Assembly: GCA_018398765.1 (NCBI GenBank)
Contig: JAHBMJ010004971.1
Coordinates: 44,837-66,576, forward strand
Reading direction: 5' to 3'
DNA from: Chromera velia
Taxonomy: Eukaryota > Sar > Chromeraceae
Length of the DNA: 21,740 nucleotides
In this document: piece by piece, positions 1 to 10,100 of the stretch
Numbering within the stretch: position 1 is the stretch's first letter
Layout of the letters: every line of letters starts with the position of its first letter
Program-made: the position numbers and the translations under genes
Notes under the pieces: model-generated
The model's input: the letters and a program-made list of their open reading frames with translations, nothing else
Database searches by the model: none
What the model was told of the DNA's origin: nothing

Positions 1-13
1 GGGGGGGGGGGGG
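1..13. repeat. Terminal G homopolymer
   Basis: The window opens with 13 consecutive G residues. Together with the C run at the other end, this suggests an assembly boundary rather than a biological element. Confidence 0.9.
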
Positions 14-960
14 AGGGAACAGAAGCAGAGAGACAAGCATATGGCCCATGCCAGTCAGAGATGAACCCGGGATGTAACGCTCATGAATGCCCTTTTCATC
101 ACCTCTTAAGTTATATGGATTGGAAGACAGAAGTTCGAGTGAGTGTACGGACACTCCATAGAGTTTTAACAAGAATTTTCAACCTGGACCGACCGAAGCT
201 GTTCACAGAACCACCGCCAACCTCTTGAAAGTTCCCCAAGGGTCCTGCCCCACCGGGTTCTCCTCTGCAGTTTCCCGCTTCGTGAGGGAAATAAAAGGCA
301 CAAACAAATGTGCTAAACGCCAGTAAGAGAACTGGCAGCGACATCCAGAGGGGGGGGTCGAGGGCCTTCTCTGCCCCCCAAACAGCTGACACCACAACCC
401 ACCAGAAAGTCTGGACTGAGGGCTGGCAGCACTAGTTAAGAAGTACTTGCTTTTGCCCGACCGTTTCATTGCGGATGCCAAAGATGTCAAAGACGACAAA
501 TGTAGGAGGAAAAACATATGGAGATATTACAGTCTGGAGATGTCAAAAACAACAAATGTAGGAGGAACGATAGATCGAGATGCAGATGGGAGCCTTTGTT
601 TAAAGCAATTGAGGACTGCATTGGAGGGCTTGCAGTGAAAGTCTGACCCCCTCTCCCATGGCTTCGGACCTGGACCCTCAGTTATGGTCGCTCCTCTCTA
701 ACCTGCGCTGTCCTGTGTAGAGGCTTTAAATCTCTGCGGGCAGAGGCGGCCGAATGCCATTGGGGGGAGGAGGGGGCAAAGAAAAGAGGTTTTCGAATCG
801 GATGACTCTCATCAGAGGATTCGAAGCAAGATAGAAAAGGCAGGCACCTTATCCAAACAGACAGAAAAGGCAGACACAAAGAGAAAACAAATTTGCAACC
901 CAGTCCAGAGACAATAGAACGAGTGACAGTGGGGGATCGGGGGACTCCGAGGGACCTAGG
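14..960. other. No recognisable gene; non-coding flank
   Basis: Only short open frames on both strands (about 60-105 codons) occur here. None has recognisable motifs, and they overlap one another in conflicting frames. The single structured element is the short direct repeat at 482-566. I see no RNA gene or promoter I can support. Confidence 0.6.
482..566 (+). repeat. 29-bp direct repeat, two copies 56 bp apart
   Basis: Copies at 482-510 and 538-566 share AGATGTCAAA and ACAAATGTAGGAGGA. They differ at two positions, both G/A transitions (GACGAC versus AACAAC). The repeat lies inside a 63-codon open frame that is probably chance. Confidence 0.75.
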
Positions 961-1340
961 GAAAGAGTGAGTGAGTGAGTAAGTGAGTGAGTAAGGGAGT
1001 GATTGAGTGAGTATGGGAGGGAGGGAATAAGTGAGTAAGGGAGTGATTAATTTAGTATAGGAGGGAGGGAATGAGTGAGTAAAGGAGTGATTGAGTGATG
1101 AGTAAGGGAGTGATTGAGTGAGTATGGGAGGGAGGGAATGAGTGAATAAGGGAGTAAGTGAGTGAGTAAGGGAGTGAGTGAAGAAGGGAGTGAGTGAGTG
1201 AGTGAGTGAGTGAGTGAGTGAGTAAGTGAGTGAGTGAGTGAGAGAGTGAGTCAGTGAGTGTATGAGTGAGTGAGTGAGGGAGGGAGTGAGTGAATGAGGG
1301 GGGAAGTGAGAGAGGGAGTGAGAAAGGGAGTGAGGGAGGG
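961..1340 (+). repeat. Degenerate GAGT/GAGG tetranucleotide array
   Basis: About 380 bases consist almost wholly of GAGT, AAGT, GAGG and ATGG steps, the cleanest part being 1190-1270. Minus-strand open frames here read as Ser/Leu/Thr/His-rich low-complexity peptides and are artefacts of the array. Confidence 0.9.
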
Positions 1341-1384
1341 AAGGAGGAGAGGATTAGCGAATATCCAGGTAGAAAGGAAAGAGG
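1332..1384 (+). repeat. Dispersed repeat A, copy 1
   Basis: This 53-base purine-rich segment recurs at 2944-2996. It runs from GAGGGAGGGAAGGAGGAGAG through TCCAGGTAGAAAGGAAAGAG. The copies differ only at two positions, C/T and A/G, both transitions. Confidence 0.75.
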
Positions 1385-2280
1385 ACAAGGAACGAAAGAC
1401 AGACAGGAAGAGTGAAGATGCAGGAGGATATACAAGAGTTGAGAGACTGACAGGACAAGCGTTCCGAAGTGGTCCCTCTGTCGTGCTGTCAAACTTCGGT
1501 GTCGTTAGCAATCGTCACACTCCTCTGCGCACCTGCAGGCAGTTTGGCAACATCCAGTTGAAAGGTCAGGCAAAGTCAAACAACATTTTGGTCAGACAGA
1601 ACGTTGCATGGAAAAGAGAGGCAGAGAACACGTAGACCAACGTCACAGACAGGGGATGGACAAATGCTAGTAAGGGAAGATGGGCTGACCCAGCGAATTC
1701 TTCCATACCGTCAGTCCTGTGGAGTCACCAAGACCTGCACATATACCGATAAGCAGACATTTACATGCGCTGCATTTAGGACAAGGGGGAGAGGAAGAAA
1801 AAGCTTTGAAAAAGACCAAAGAGGGGCTTGATACTCATTTGAAGAAGCAGTGGTGCAAGAAAAGGGCGGTGATAGCGGAAACAAAACAAAGGGAGGAAGA
1901 AAGAAAGGAAGGAAGGAAAGAAGGAAGGATCGATGGATCAAGATGCATGCATGTAGAGCGGCAGAGCGGGTACACGGGAGGGATGAGCAACGAAAGAGCC
2001 GATCGAGCAAGGGGCATGGTCGTGTTGTAAGAAGAGAAGCAGCTGGCACACATATTCCATTTCATGCACAGACAATTAAAGAGAAGTGGCGTGAAGAGGC
2101 AGACAAAGTGAGAGAGGGAGAGGAAGTGCATCCATAGAAGGAAATAGCTGCTCAGAAGAGCACTGACGTACAGACAGGTACATGCGCATTCACTTACAGG
2201 CCACTTTGTCTTCTCCGACTCACCTCTCCGGCTGGCTGGCTGAGGTTGGCCCGGGGCCGGGGCCGAGGGTTTCATTCTTG

Positions 2281-2351
2281 TCGAACCTTTCAGCTCGGTT
2301 TTGCCTGCATGCAAAAGGTGGTGGAGAGTTCCATGGGTGTAGGTCAACGCC
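2281..2351 (+). repeat. Dispersed repeat B, copy 1
   Basis: This roughly 71-base segment shares CCTTTCAGCTCGGTTTTGCC and GTGTAGGTC with 2825-2898. It differs by a mixture of transitions, a few transversions and a short length change, so it is an older duplication than repeat A. Copy 1 contains the palindrome TGCATGCA, which is TGTATGCA in copy 2. Confidence 0.7.
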
Positions 2352-2752
2352 ACATCTATATACCACGTACAATAAAGAGTAATTGTCTTTTGACTGTGTG
2401 CGTGTAATATCCAGAGATCAAGTGCTCAAACAGAAAAATACTCAAAAACCAAGCGAAATTTGATTTGCATGGGTTCCCAAGGGTATATAATGCATGGGGG
2501 TTTTCCATAGCAGTCCAGACATTCCGTACGCATTTCGATCTATGCAGCAAAAAGGTAAAAGAGACAATCAGTACATATATTCTTGCTCTTAATGCTACTC
2601 ACATGGCGTCGCTTGATACCAGAAAGCTTTTATGGAGCTGGAGCCACGCCTATCTGTTAATTTCCAGCAACGATGCGCCTGTCTATGATTGTGATTATCA
2701 CTTAGAAAGTTGCGGTTCCTCAATTGCCATCAGTAGTGGTATAGGTAAATGT

Positions 2753-2812
2753 GAAGACTGTCAAAGGCATATGTTTCGAACCTTATCTATATTTTTTGAA
2801 GACTGTCAAAGG
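2753..2812 (+). repeat. 15-bp direct repeat, 45-bp spacing
   Basis: GAAGACTGTCAAAGG occurs exactly at 2753-2767 and 2798-2812. The sequence after each copy is also related (CGAACCTT versus CAAACCTT), which suggests an old tandem duplication running into repeat B. Confidence 0.7.
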
Positions 2813-2824
2813 GTTCCATATTTT

Positions 2825-2898
2825 TCAAACCTTTCAGCTCGGTTTTGCCTGTATGCAGAAGCTGGTAAAGAGTTGCATATTAGGTGTAGGTCGACGCC
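2825..2898 (+). repeat. Dispersed repeat B, copy 2
   Basis: Diverged second copy of the segment at 2281-2351. It sits directly downstream of the 15-bp direct repeat and about 45 bases upstream of repeat A copy 2. The order B then A is seen only here, not around the first copies. Confidence 0.7.
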
Positions 2899-2943
2899 GG
2901 TCAAAACTTTGATTCATTACATTCATACACCACATACAACAGG

Positions 2944-2996
2944 GAGGGAGGGAAGGAGGAGAGGATTAGTGAATGTCCAGGTAGAAAGGAAAGAGA
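2944..2996 (+). repeat. Dispersed repeat A, copy 2
   Basis: Second copy of the segment at 1332-1384, about 1.6 kb away. The two mismatches are both transitions. Confidence 0.75.
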
Positions 2997-3748
2997 AGAA
3001 AGGAAAGAAAGGCCCTCATTCCCTCTCCCTCTTCCTGTTTGTCTCCATCTCTCTCTGGTGTCAGGCTGGTAAGTTGACTAACTTGATAGGCCTCTCTCTG
3101 TTAGACCGCAAGGAGGTTGTACAGATCTGACATGTTTGCCACCTCCCCCTATGCGTCCTGCAAGGCACATTAGACGATGGAGTTTGGGGTGGTATTGCTG
3201 ATAGAGGTGACTCGAAAAACATTGAAAGACAAATGAAGGTCCACCAGATAGATAAACAGACAGACAGACAGACACTGTCAGACAGATAAAGTAGAGAACA
3301 GAAACAGAGCCAAACAAAAGGAAACGCATGAATAAACCGGCAAAGGAGGGCTGACAGACAGACTAACAAACAGATATACAGCACATCAGACCTCAAAACT
3401 TTCCCGCTTTCTTCCTTCCTTTTCTCTTACTCATATGCTAAAACTTACACATTCATAAGAAAACAGAGAGACGAGCTGTAGAGAAAGAAACCCAGAGAAA
3501 GACAGAGAGACAGGTGGACAGACACACACCCAGGCAGACACAGAAAAAAAGAGAAGAAAACTAACCAGATCTTCCAAGTTAAAATCTCTGACGGGGTTCT
3601 TCAAAAAGGTTAACAGCCTGCCCCTGCACGGCATATGTAACAATGATGCATAGACATTGAACGTGTTATAATAGAATACAACACACCGCTGAAACATGTT
3701 TTCAGCAACTTCCCTTGGTAGAAGTACGAAGGGGTTACACCGATTTCA

Positions 3749-3991
<243 letters not shown>

Positions 3992-3992
3992 N

Positions 3993-4157
3993 TGTGTGTG
4001 TGTGTGTATGTGTGTGTGTGTGTGTATGTGTGTTTTTGTGTGTGTGTGTGTATGTGTGTGTGTGTGTGTATGTGTGTTTTTGTGTGTGTGTGTGTATGTG
4101 TGTGTGTGTGTGTATGTGTGTTTTTGTGTGTGTGTGTGTATGTGTGTGTGTGTGTAT
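3993..4157 (+). repeat. TG microsatellite with 44-bp higher-order unit
   Basis: A (TG)n tract is interrupted by TATG steps and by TTTTT at 4033, 4077 and 4121, an exact 44-base spacing. It follows the CT tract directly across the N. Alternating TG of this length can adopt left-handed DNA, a known property of such tracts that I have not shown here. Confidence 0.95.
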
Positions 4158-5251
4158 GCGGAGTGTGAACGTGCATAAGCAAGCAGGCATGCATGCAGAC
4201 CCAAACAGATCTGTATGACAGAGATCTACAAACAGATAAGCCCAGCAGAGAAGCAATTTAGCTCTTCGTACATTGGTACACAAATCTGGTATCACTTCAT
4301 AAACTTATATAGACACAAAGTCAACTGCTCGCATAAGCACAATCCGTGCAACAGGTGCTTGCCTAACCGTCTTCCACTTGCTCTTCTCTCGGCTTCCTCC
4401 AATGAAGCGTCTCTTTTCGTGCTGTATATGGGTTGAAGAGGGTAGACATACACAGACAGAAGCTCAAGTAAGAAAATCCCAAAGGCCGCATTTGTTTACG
4501 AAGATCCGATACCATGCGAATGGGCAGACCTGTATATACGTACCTGAGTAGTGAGAGTCTCAGGTCCGTACCGCTGCTGCTCGTCGACATCCAGGACCAC
4601 AGTTCTTCCAGAGAATGTGCAGCTAGGTCTTGTGCTGCCGAAACGATGTACACTTTTTCTCGACACAGACTGCCCTTACAGTGGTGCAGCTGCCAAATGG
4701 CAAAGCATAAAAGAAAAATAAGGGTTTGGTATGCATGCCACGTCCCCATATGACCGGGATAATGATCGACCCCATATCTGAGAGCATAAAAGAAAAATGC
4801 CTTCTCAAAGTCTTACTTTGCTCTAAAAGTTATTAATAAGTGTTGCATGAATAAGTATGTTGTTTTAGCTACAGATACGTGTATGATCGTTCCATTCCAG
4901 GGGGAATCCGACGCACTCCGTACGAAGGCCGGGCTACAGATACCGTGGCTAGCCCGGCCGGGGGCCACGGCATGCACGCGTACGTGCATGCACGACAAGA
5001 CGCGCGCAGAACTATCGCGAAGTCTTTAAAAATTTGTGGTCAAAGATCGACGACGTGAAGATCCTGCAGCTTTCTGCGTTTCATGTTTGTACTCTGCATT
5101 GCCCACTGGTAATCCAAAATGTGCACAAGACATCTCAAATTGAGAACTTGCCGACCTGCGAAATCTGATAACTTTTCCTTGTGCCTTCACCACTGAAGTT
5201 CCTTTCTCATTTGAGCTCGGAGACGGCAACCAGATTGTGTTTCTGGTCTCC
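4158..5251. other. Intergenic region upstream of the glycosyltransferase
   Basis: No gene is supported. The minus-strand frame 4363-4749 (128 codons) and the plus-strand frame 4514-4753 overlap and lack motifs. AGCATAAAAGAAAAAT is repeated at 4704-4719 and 4783-4798. The segment just before the gene contains the hairpin cluster at 4943-4991 and an AT-rich TTTAAAAATTT element near 5025-5035 that could serve a promoter role, which is inference only. Confidence 0.5.
4943..4991. promoter_or_regulatory. Cluster of nested inverted repeats upstream of the UGT gene
   Basis: Three palindromic structures lie side by side. CCGTGGC (4943) pairs with GCCACGG (4964-4970). CCCGGCCGGG (4953-4962) is a perfect 10-bp palindrome inside it. 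GCATGCACG (4970-4978) pairs with CGTGCATGC (4983-4991) across four bases. The cluster is about 260 bases upstream of the gene's ATG and is GC-rich. A protein-binding or cruciform role is inference. Confidence 0.5.
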
Positions 5252-7081
5252 ATGGTAACTCCGGGCTGCTGCGGGGCTGCCAAGGGTCATGTGCCCTTCG
5301 GGAAGCTCTTGCTCTTGGGTGTCGTTACTGTATGTGCATGCTTCATTGGTGGGGCGCTCGCTGGACGGAGCGCAGTGAAATCTCGAGGAGACGGAGACAT
5401 CGTTCTCGTCGGCCCTCCTGCGTCTCCTCTCCACCCTCTCCTCAGTCTGGCAGGGGAGCTGGACAGAAGGGGGCAGAAGGTGACGGTCCTGTCAATGAAG
5501 GGGGGCCTGAAGAAGGCAGAGAGGTACGGAGTGGCACACCTGTACGAGGAAATTGGAGACTATGGGGTGGACGAATTGTCTGACAAGATCGAGAAGACCT
5601 TGAACAACCCGGGTGTCTCCTTCACCGCCTCCTTCAGAGAACTGGCTCCCATGCTGGCAAAGATGTCCGCAGCCCTGTCTGATGGATTTGCGTCCTATAT
5701 CCAGAGACGGCTAGGTGCAGGGAGGGGGGTTCCTTCCCTTGCTGTGGTTGCAATGATGAGTAACGGGGTGATGCGAAAGTGCGATCAGCACGGTATCCCT
5801 TTCATCATCAGCCACCCAACAGTAGCCATCGCCCCGGTCTTTTCCGCTCTTCCGTATGTGCCAGTTATCTTCACAGGTGTCCCCTTGACCGGAAAGACGT
5901 TCATTCAGAGAACGTTCAATGCCGCCCTCCACACCGTTTTCGGTCTGGTGCTCCCCCTCGTGGGGTATCCCGTTGAGTTCCTCGACCCCTCTGCCTTCTC
6001 TGGACGGCCCCGGCTGATTCACTCCTTTCCCGGTCTGGACTATCCCAGACACGCGAGTCCGCTGGATATGTACACAGGCCCCATGGTGACGAGGGGGCAA
6101 GCGGACCCCTCAAAGATCGACGAGAAGGACAGAGCGTGGATTGCAGAGGGGGGGGGGAGGACACTCGTGTATGTGTCCATGGGAAGTGTGATGGAGTTGG
6201 ATGTGCAAACTGCCTCCTCGTTCATTCAGGGGTATGCTCGTCTTTCTGTAGGGCCACAGGGGTGTGAGGGCCTGGCAGAAGGAACAGTTGCCCTGAAAGA
6301 GACAGAGAAAGGGCCTAGGTTCTTTTGGGCGTTGAGCGGGAGACAACAGAAGAGACTGGGGCTGTCGACGGCAGAATCACCAGACGAGGGGGCGATATCT
6401 CTGAGTGAGTCTGACATTCAATGTGCAAAAAATTTGGCGGACAGGGGTGACCTCCGAATTGTCGGCTGGGGTGCCACTCCCTCGATGTTGGCGTTGCCGG
6501 AGACGGCATTGTTCCTCACACATTGTGGGGGCAACGGTGTGCATGAGGCCGTCTTTGCCCGCACCCCCATGGTGGGTGTGCCTTTTGCAGGAGATCAGCA
6601 AGAGGTGTGTGCACGTGCAGAGAGGGCAGGGGTGATGCGGTACGTTTACAGGGGTGATCTGACGACAGACACGCTGGAGAAAACGTTGCGGTCAGTGTTG
6701 ACTGGCAGTGAGAATATTGGCAAGCCGGGTGGGGGGGTGGTGTCAGAGCCCTATTTGGGGTTTGTGGAGGCTGTGGATCGGTTGGAGCGGTTGAGCCGTC
6801 TGTACGGTGGTGTGAGCACAGCTGCTGACATCGTAGAGACGTTTTTGGAGACAGGGAATGAGGGGGCGAGGCTGCTTGCACCCCCCACAGAGAAGATTGG
6901 GGTGAACAGGCTGGAGATGCTTTGGTGTTGGGTGAGTGCCTTCTGCGTTGATGTTATTCTTGCTCTTATTGTCTGCGCGTTTGCATTCGGATGTTGCTTA
7001 GGGAAAGGGAAATGCTCTAGGAGACGCGGTGTGAAGGTGCAGAAAGGTGAGGAGAGTGAAGAGACGAAGAAGACAAAGTGA
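5252..7081 (+). CDS. Membrane-anchored UDP-glycosyltransferase (GT1 family)
   Basis: This encodes 609 residues without introns. The family transfers a sugar from a UDP-sugar to a lipophilic acceptor; donor and acceptor cannot be read here. A hydrophobic segment (about 18-38) precedes the catalytic domain. H61 in PLHPLL is at the usual catalytic histidine position. S309-S312 (SMGS) matches the conserved Ser-Gly-Ser loop. The donor-binding signature runs from W406 through THCGGNG (H424) to D448-Q449. A second membrane segment (about 557-580) is followed by a basic tail ending KKTK, which fits the KKXX ER-retrieval motif. This resembles animal ER-anchored UGTs, with the catalytic domain probably lumenal. 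I chose ATG 5252 because the frame is open upstream to 5144 but has only a GTG (5237) and no earlier ATG. Runs of about ten G (near 6148) are slippage-prone. Confidence 0.88.
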   Translation: MVTPGCCGAAKGHVPFGKLLLLGVVTVCACFIGGALAGRSAVKSRGDGDIVLVGPPASPLHPLLSLAGELDRRGQKVTVLSMKGGLKKAERYGVAHLYEEIGDYGVDELSDKIEKTLNNPGVSFTASFRELAPMLAKMSAALSDGFASYIQRRLGAGRGVPSLAVVAMMSNGVMRKCDQHGIPFIISHPTVAIAPVFSALPYVPVIFTGVPLTGKTFIQRTFNAALHTVFGLVLPLVGYPVEFLDPSAFSGRPRLIHSFPGLDYPRHASPLDMYTGPMVTRGQADPSKIDEKDRAWIAEGGGRTLVYVSMGSVMELDVQTASSFIQGYARLSVGPQGCEGLAEGTVALKETEKGPRFFWALSGRQQKRLGLSTAESPDEGAISLSESDIQCAKNLADRGDLRIVGWGATPSMLALPETALFLTHCGGNGVHEAVFARTPMVGVPFAGDQQEVCARAERAGVMRYVYRGDLTTDTLEKTLRSVLTGSENIGKPGGGVVSEPYLGFVEAVDRLERLSRLYGGVSTAADIVETFLETGNEGARLLAPPTEKIGVNRLEMLWCWVSAFCVDVILALIVCAFAFGCCLGKGKCSRRRGVKVQKGEESEETKKTK

Positions 7082-7780
7082 GTCGGTTGTCAGACGGAGA
7101 AAGGAGAAGTCATTGGCAAGAACAAAGAAAGGGGTTTGGTTACTGGGAGGGAGGGAGGGAGGAGGGGTTGGTGCTGGAGACACGTCGGAGTGGATGGCGA
7201 AGAAAAAAGGGGGTCAAGGAAGAAGGTTGATCATTCATTCATTCATGCATATTTGCACAGCCAATGTAAAACGAGAGGGGGAGAAGAAAGAGAGAGAGAG
7301 ATTCCAACAAACAAAAGGCGACCGGAATGTCTCAAAGAGGCACTCTCCGCACTGTATGTTTGTTGAATTAATTTCTTATTCTCCAAGCTGTCTTGGAATT
7401 CTTCTGCATTTCTGTTTGATGCACATTCTGTCACAAGAGGCTCCCTCGACTTCTGCATGTTTTCCCTTCTCTTGTTCTTCGACAAATGGAGGGACGATAT
7501 TACTATACTGACAGTACGCAGGTACAGGTCCGTGCTCAAACAGACGCGGATCTTTCGTGCGTGTGGGGGGGAAGGGACTTAAAGGAATGCATGAGCGAAA
7601 TGGGCCAAAATGGTTCGAGATGGAGAGGGCAGAAAAGATCAAGCTGCAGAAGAAAGCTGTGTTCATGCACCACACGCGGTACATACATGTGTTTCCATCT
7701 GTCATACCGTGTGAACTGCCAATATGACATGAATTTTCACAATATAAGTCTAGATATAATTTCATGTGTCCGCCCATCAT
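7082..7780. other. 3' flank of the UGT gene, no gene seen
   Basis: Purine-rich sequence follows the stop codon. Open frames on both strands (up to 154 codons, 7047-7511) overlap the end of the UGT gene in another frame and lack motifs. I see no clear polyadenylation signal. Confidence 0.5.
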
Positions 7781-8335
7781 GATTTCTGAGAGTGCATGAA
7801 TGAAAAAAAACAAAGTTTAATGATGCGAACTGTTAACTCTATATAGTTCAAACATTTTATAAAAATTTTATAATATGATAGAATAGGATCGGATTATTAA
7901 GATTTATCTTCTATTTATCTTCTAGGTGCTCTACTGCCTCTTGCGGTCGATATAATCTTATCAGAAAGATCTGTCTTCTAAAAACACAAAATTTATTGTG
8001 AGATATTCAAGTTGTTATACAGTATTCAATTGAATTGAATTGAGACACTTGAAGCCGGTGAGCACACCACTTGGGCTCTGGCCAACTGTGAGGAATTACT
8101 GTGAGCACGATTCATCATTGGAAAGCATGTGAATATACTAATGGAATTAAATCTAGAATTAAATTATATGATGCAGAAAAATCTTTGATCAAAACCGTGA
8201 TGATAGAAAAACAAAACTTATCTAAAAAACTAAAAAATGACGTACGCTAAATTTTAAATTTTAATTCTAGTATAAATTTCCTTCTTATTTCCTTCTTTCA
8301 TTCAATCAATGAATCAATTGATGATCTGTGATATT
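7781..8335. other. AT-rich island, insertion site of the retrotransposon
   Basis: Base composition changes sharply to AT-rich, with no open frame over 60 codons. Imperfect complementary segments occur (CTAGAATTAAATT near 8152 versus AATTTTAATTCTAG near 8258), too weak to call a MITE. The island continues on the far side of the retrotransposon, so it is the pre-insertion sequence. Confidence 0.6.
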
Positions 8336-8340
8336 ATCTG
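8336..8340. repeat. Target-site duplication, left (ATCTG)
   Basis: ATCTG immediately precedes the 5' LTR and recurs directly after the 3' LTR (15169-15173). A 5-bp duplication is typical of Ty3/gypsy integration. Confidence 0.9.
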
Positions 8341-8783
8341 TGTTGGGGACCAGAAAGAATTTATGCGCGCACGCCGAGCGATAAAGAAAGCGTACGGCAA
8401 TATCAGGCAGTAAGCACCACGCACACATGCAGAGCGCTCATGCAGTTTGTAATGTATGCATGAATACATGGAAAAAGAAATACTACAGAAGTGAATTCAC
8501 ACAAAACGGAATGATACAGAGACAGAACAGACGTCAGAAAGAGGGATACAGCAAATACAGAGGTGACATGTATTTAAGTGGACCGATACAAATGAATACC
8601 ATACTACATGCATAACGCGTACACGCATGTAGTCTGACTGACCGATCGTATCTGTTCTGAGTAGCTAACCTGGAATCTCTTTAGAAGGAGTCAAAAGATG
8701 AATGACCAGACGAATAGACCTTTGCGTACATACACGTAAGTAGAAGTCGTAGTCCTATACGCTAGCCCTACGTATACTTAACA
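8341..8783 (+). repeat. 5' LTR
   Basis: 443 bases, TG...CA ends, starting TGTTGGGGAC and ending ACTTAACA. It aligns without gaps to the 3' LTR, with 30 differences that are all transitions. TATTTAAG at 8571-8578 is a possible TATA-like promoter element; the 3' copy reads CATTTAAG. Confidence 0.95.
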
Positions 8784-8786
8784 AAT

Positions 8787-8799
8787 TGGTTAGCAGAGC
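8787..8799 (+). other. Candidate primer-binding site
   Basis: TGGTTAGCAGAGC starts three bases after the LTR end. The leading TGG matches the complement of a tRNA CCA end, and the rest resembles initiator-Met-type sites with one extra T. The exact tRNA is not determined. Confidence 0.6.
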
Positions 8800-8917
8800 A
8801 TTTTCTTTTTGACGGCCTCATTGGTGTCTGCTTGCAGCCATTTCGGGTACCACTCGCTCTGGCCGGAGATACCTCAACCTAGCGCTTCCAGCAAACGCGG
8901 AGGAAGCCGAGCAGCAG

Positions 8918-10100
8918 ATGTCGGGCAGACCTCCAGATCCAGCAGCCCTGCAGGTACAGATCGATGCCTTGCAGGCACAGTTGCAGCAGAGAGATGCAGA
9001 TCTTGCTGCAACCCAGCAGGCCCAGCAGCAGCTGACCCAGCAACTCGCATAAGCCCAGCAGCAGCAGGCACCGTAGGCACCGCAGGCACCCCAACATCAG
9101 TAAGAGCAGCAGCAGCAGCATGCAGGCCAACATAGACAGGCCCAAGCAGCTCCTCATGTTGACATGACCAAGTTTAAGGCTCTCAACGTCCGGAGAGTCA
9201 TGGAGCCATTCAAGAAGGGGGAAGACGACCCCATGGCTTGGATGTCCATCTTCATGAAGAAGGTGAGGAACAGGAATCTGAACGTGGAGGAGTATAAAGT
9301 CCTGTTTGAGAGGTATGCGGAGGGAGTGGAAGTTCGAGAGTGGATGGCTAAGAACGCGTACCAATACACTACCATCAAAGAGTTCGAGCAGGCGTTTCTA
9401 GACAGATTCATACCCACCGAAGCCAAGAGCCAGCAGGTAGTGTATGAGCTGTCTCAATTTAAGCTCTCCCCCACAGGTGACTTTGATGCGTATGTCAAAG
9501 TCTTCGAAGCCAAAATGAGGGTCGCTCAACCTGGGCACGAGATCAACGCTCGTATGCTCCCCTTCCTTGGGACCCTCTACCCCTCACTCTCTATGGAAAT
9601 CACCACAGGGCCTGCCCATAAAGAGTATACCAAGCTGATCCCTCGAGTACTGTTCCTTCATCAATAGGAGCAAAAGAAGGGACCAAATCCCTCAGCCAAG
9701 ATGGCCGCAGCCGCGAAGTCTGCCGATGACGTTAAGCAACTGCGTGCCCAAATCTCTTCTCTGCAGTTAAGTATCGACTTGCTGCAGAGACAGGCGCAGT
9801 ACCCCCAAGAAGCGTCAGCTGCCCTACAGCAGTCGATGGCGGCATCGTTTGGACGTGGATACAATGGAGGGGCACGTGGAGGGAACTGGAGAGGGAGAGG
9901 GGGGAGAGGACGAGGATACCCTACTTTCTCTTCGTCTTCCCAAAGTGTCCCCGGAGGGAATACGCTGAGGCATCCCAATTATGTGGGGTGTAGGCAATGT
10001 GGTTCAAAAGAACATCGAATTGCACAGTGCTCCGATGCACCACAAGGGAGTGGGGGGCAGGAATCAGGGAAACGGGAGAGGGGGACGGGCTTAGAGGCAG
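8918..10100 (+). pseudogene. gag: Degraded gag: capsid-like region and CCHC zinc knuckle
   Basis: This is the particle-forming protein of the element. The first in-frame ATG is 8918; the frame is open upstream to 8813 but without ATG. An N-terminal Gln-rich, probably coiled-coil stretch (IDALQAQLQQ, AATQQAQQQL) holds three stops (9050 TAA, 9074 TAG, 9101 TAA), each sitting where the surrounding Gln repeat predicts CAA or CAG. The capsid-like region from 9164 contains FKKGEDDPMAWM and FLDRFIP, typical of retrotransposon gag. A TAG at 9665 follows a CAA codon, and the same frame continues. A Gly/Arg-rich nucleic-acid-binding box (about 9851-9920) precedes the knuckle CRQCGSKEHRIAQC (9989-10030), an intact C-x2-C-x4-H-x4-C motif. 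Confidence 0.85.

Noticed and set aside
1052..1511. Minus-strand frames rich in HSLTHSL repeats
   Set aside because: They are translations of the GAGT array.
2465..3130. 221-codon plus-strand open frame
   Set aside because: It crosses two dispersed repeats and low-complexity sequence, with no motif and no homologue I recognise. Its length is plausible by chance in this composition.
4363..4753. Overlapping 128-codon minus and 79-codon plus frames
   Set aside because: They conflict with each other, show no motifs, and lack splice or promoter context.
5237..5251. Upstream GTG as the UGT start
   Set aside because: Eukaryotic initiation at GTG is rare and ATG 5252 follows five codons later, directly before the hydrophobic segment.
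8139..8279. MITE-like inverted repeat in the AT-rich island
   Set aside because: The complementary arms are short, imperfect and AT-only, with no target duplication.
8809..9135. 108-codon frame after the primer-binding site as the gag start
   Set aside because: It is in a different frame from the capsid and zinc knuckle. The frame starting at 8918 gives a Gln-rich coiled coil continuous with gag.
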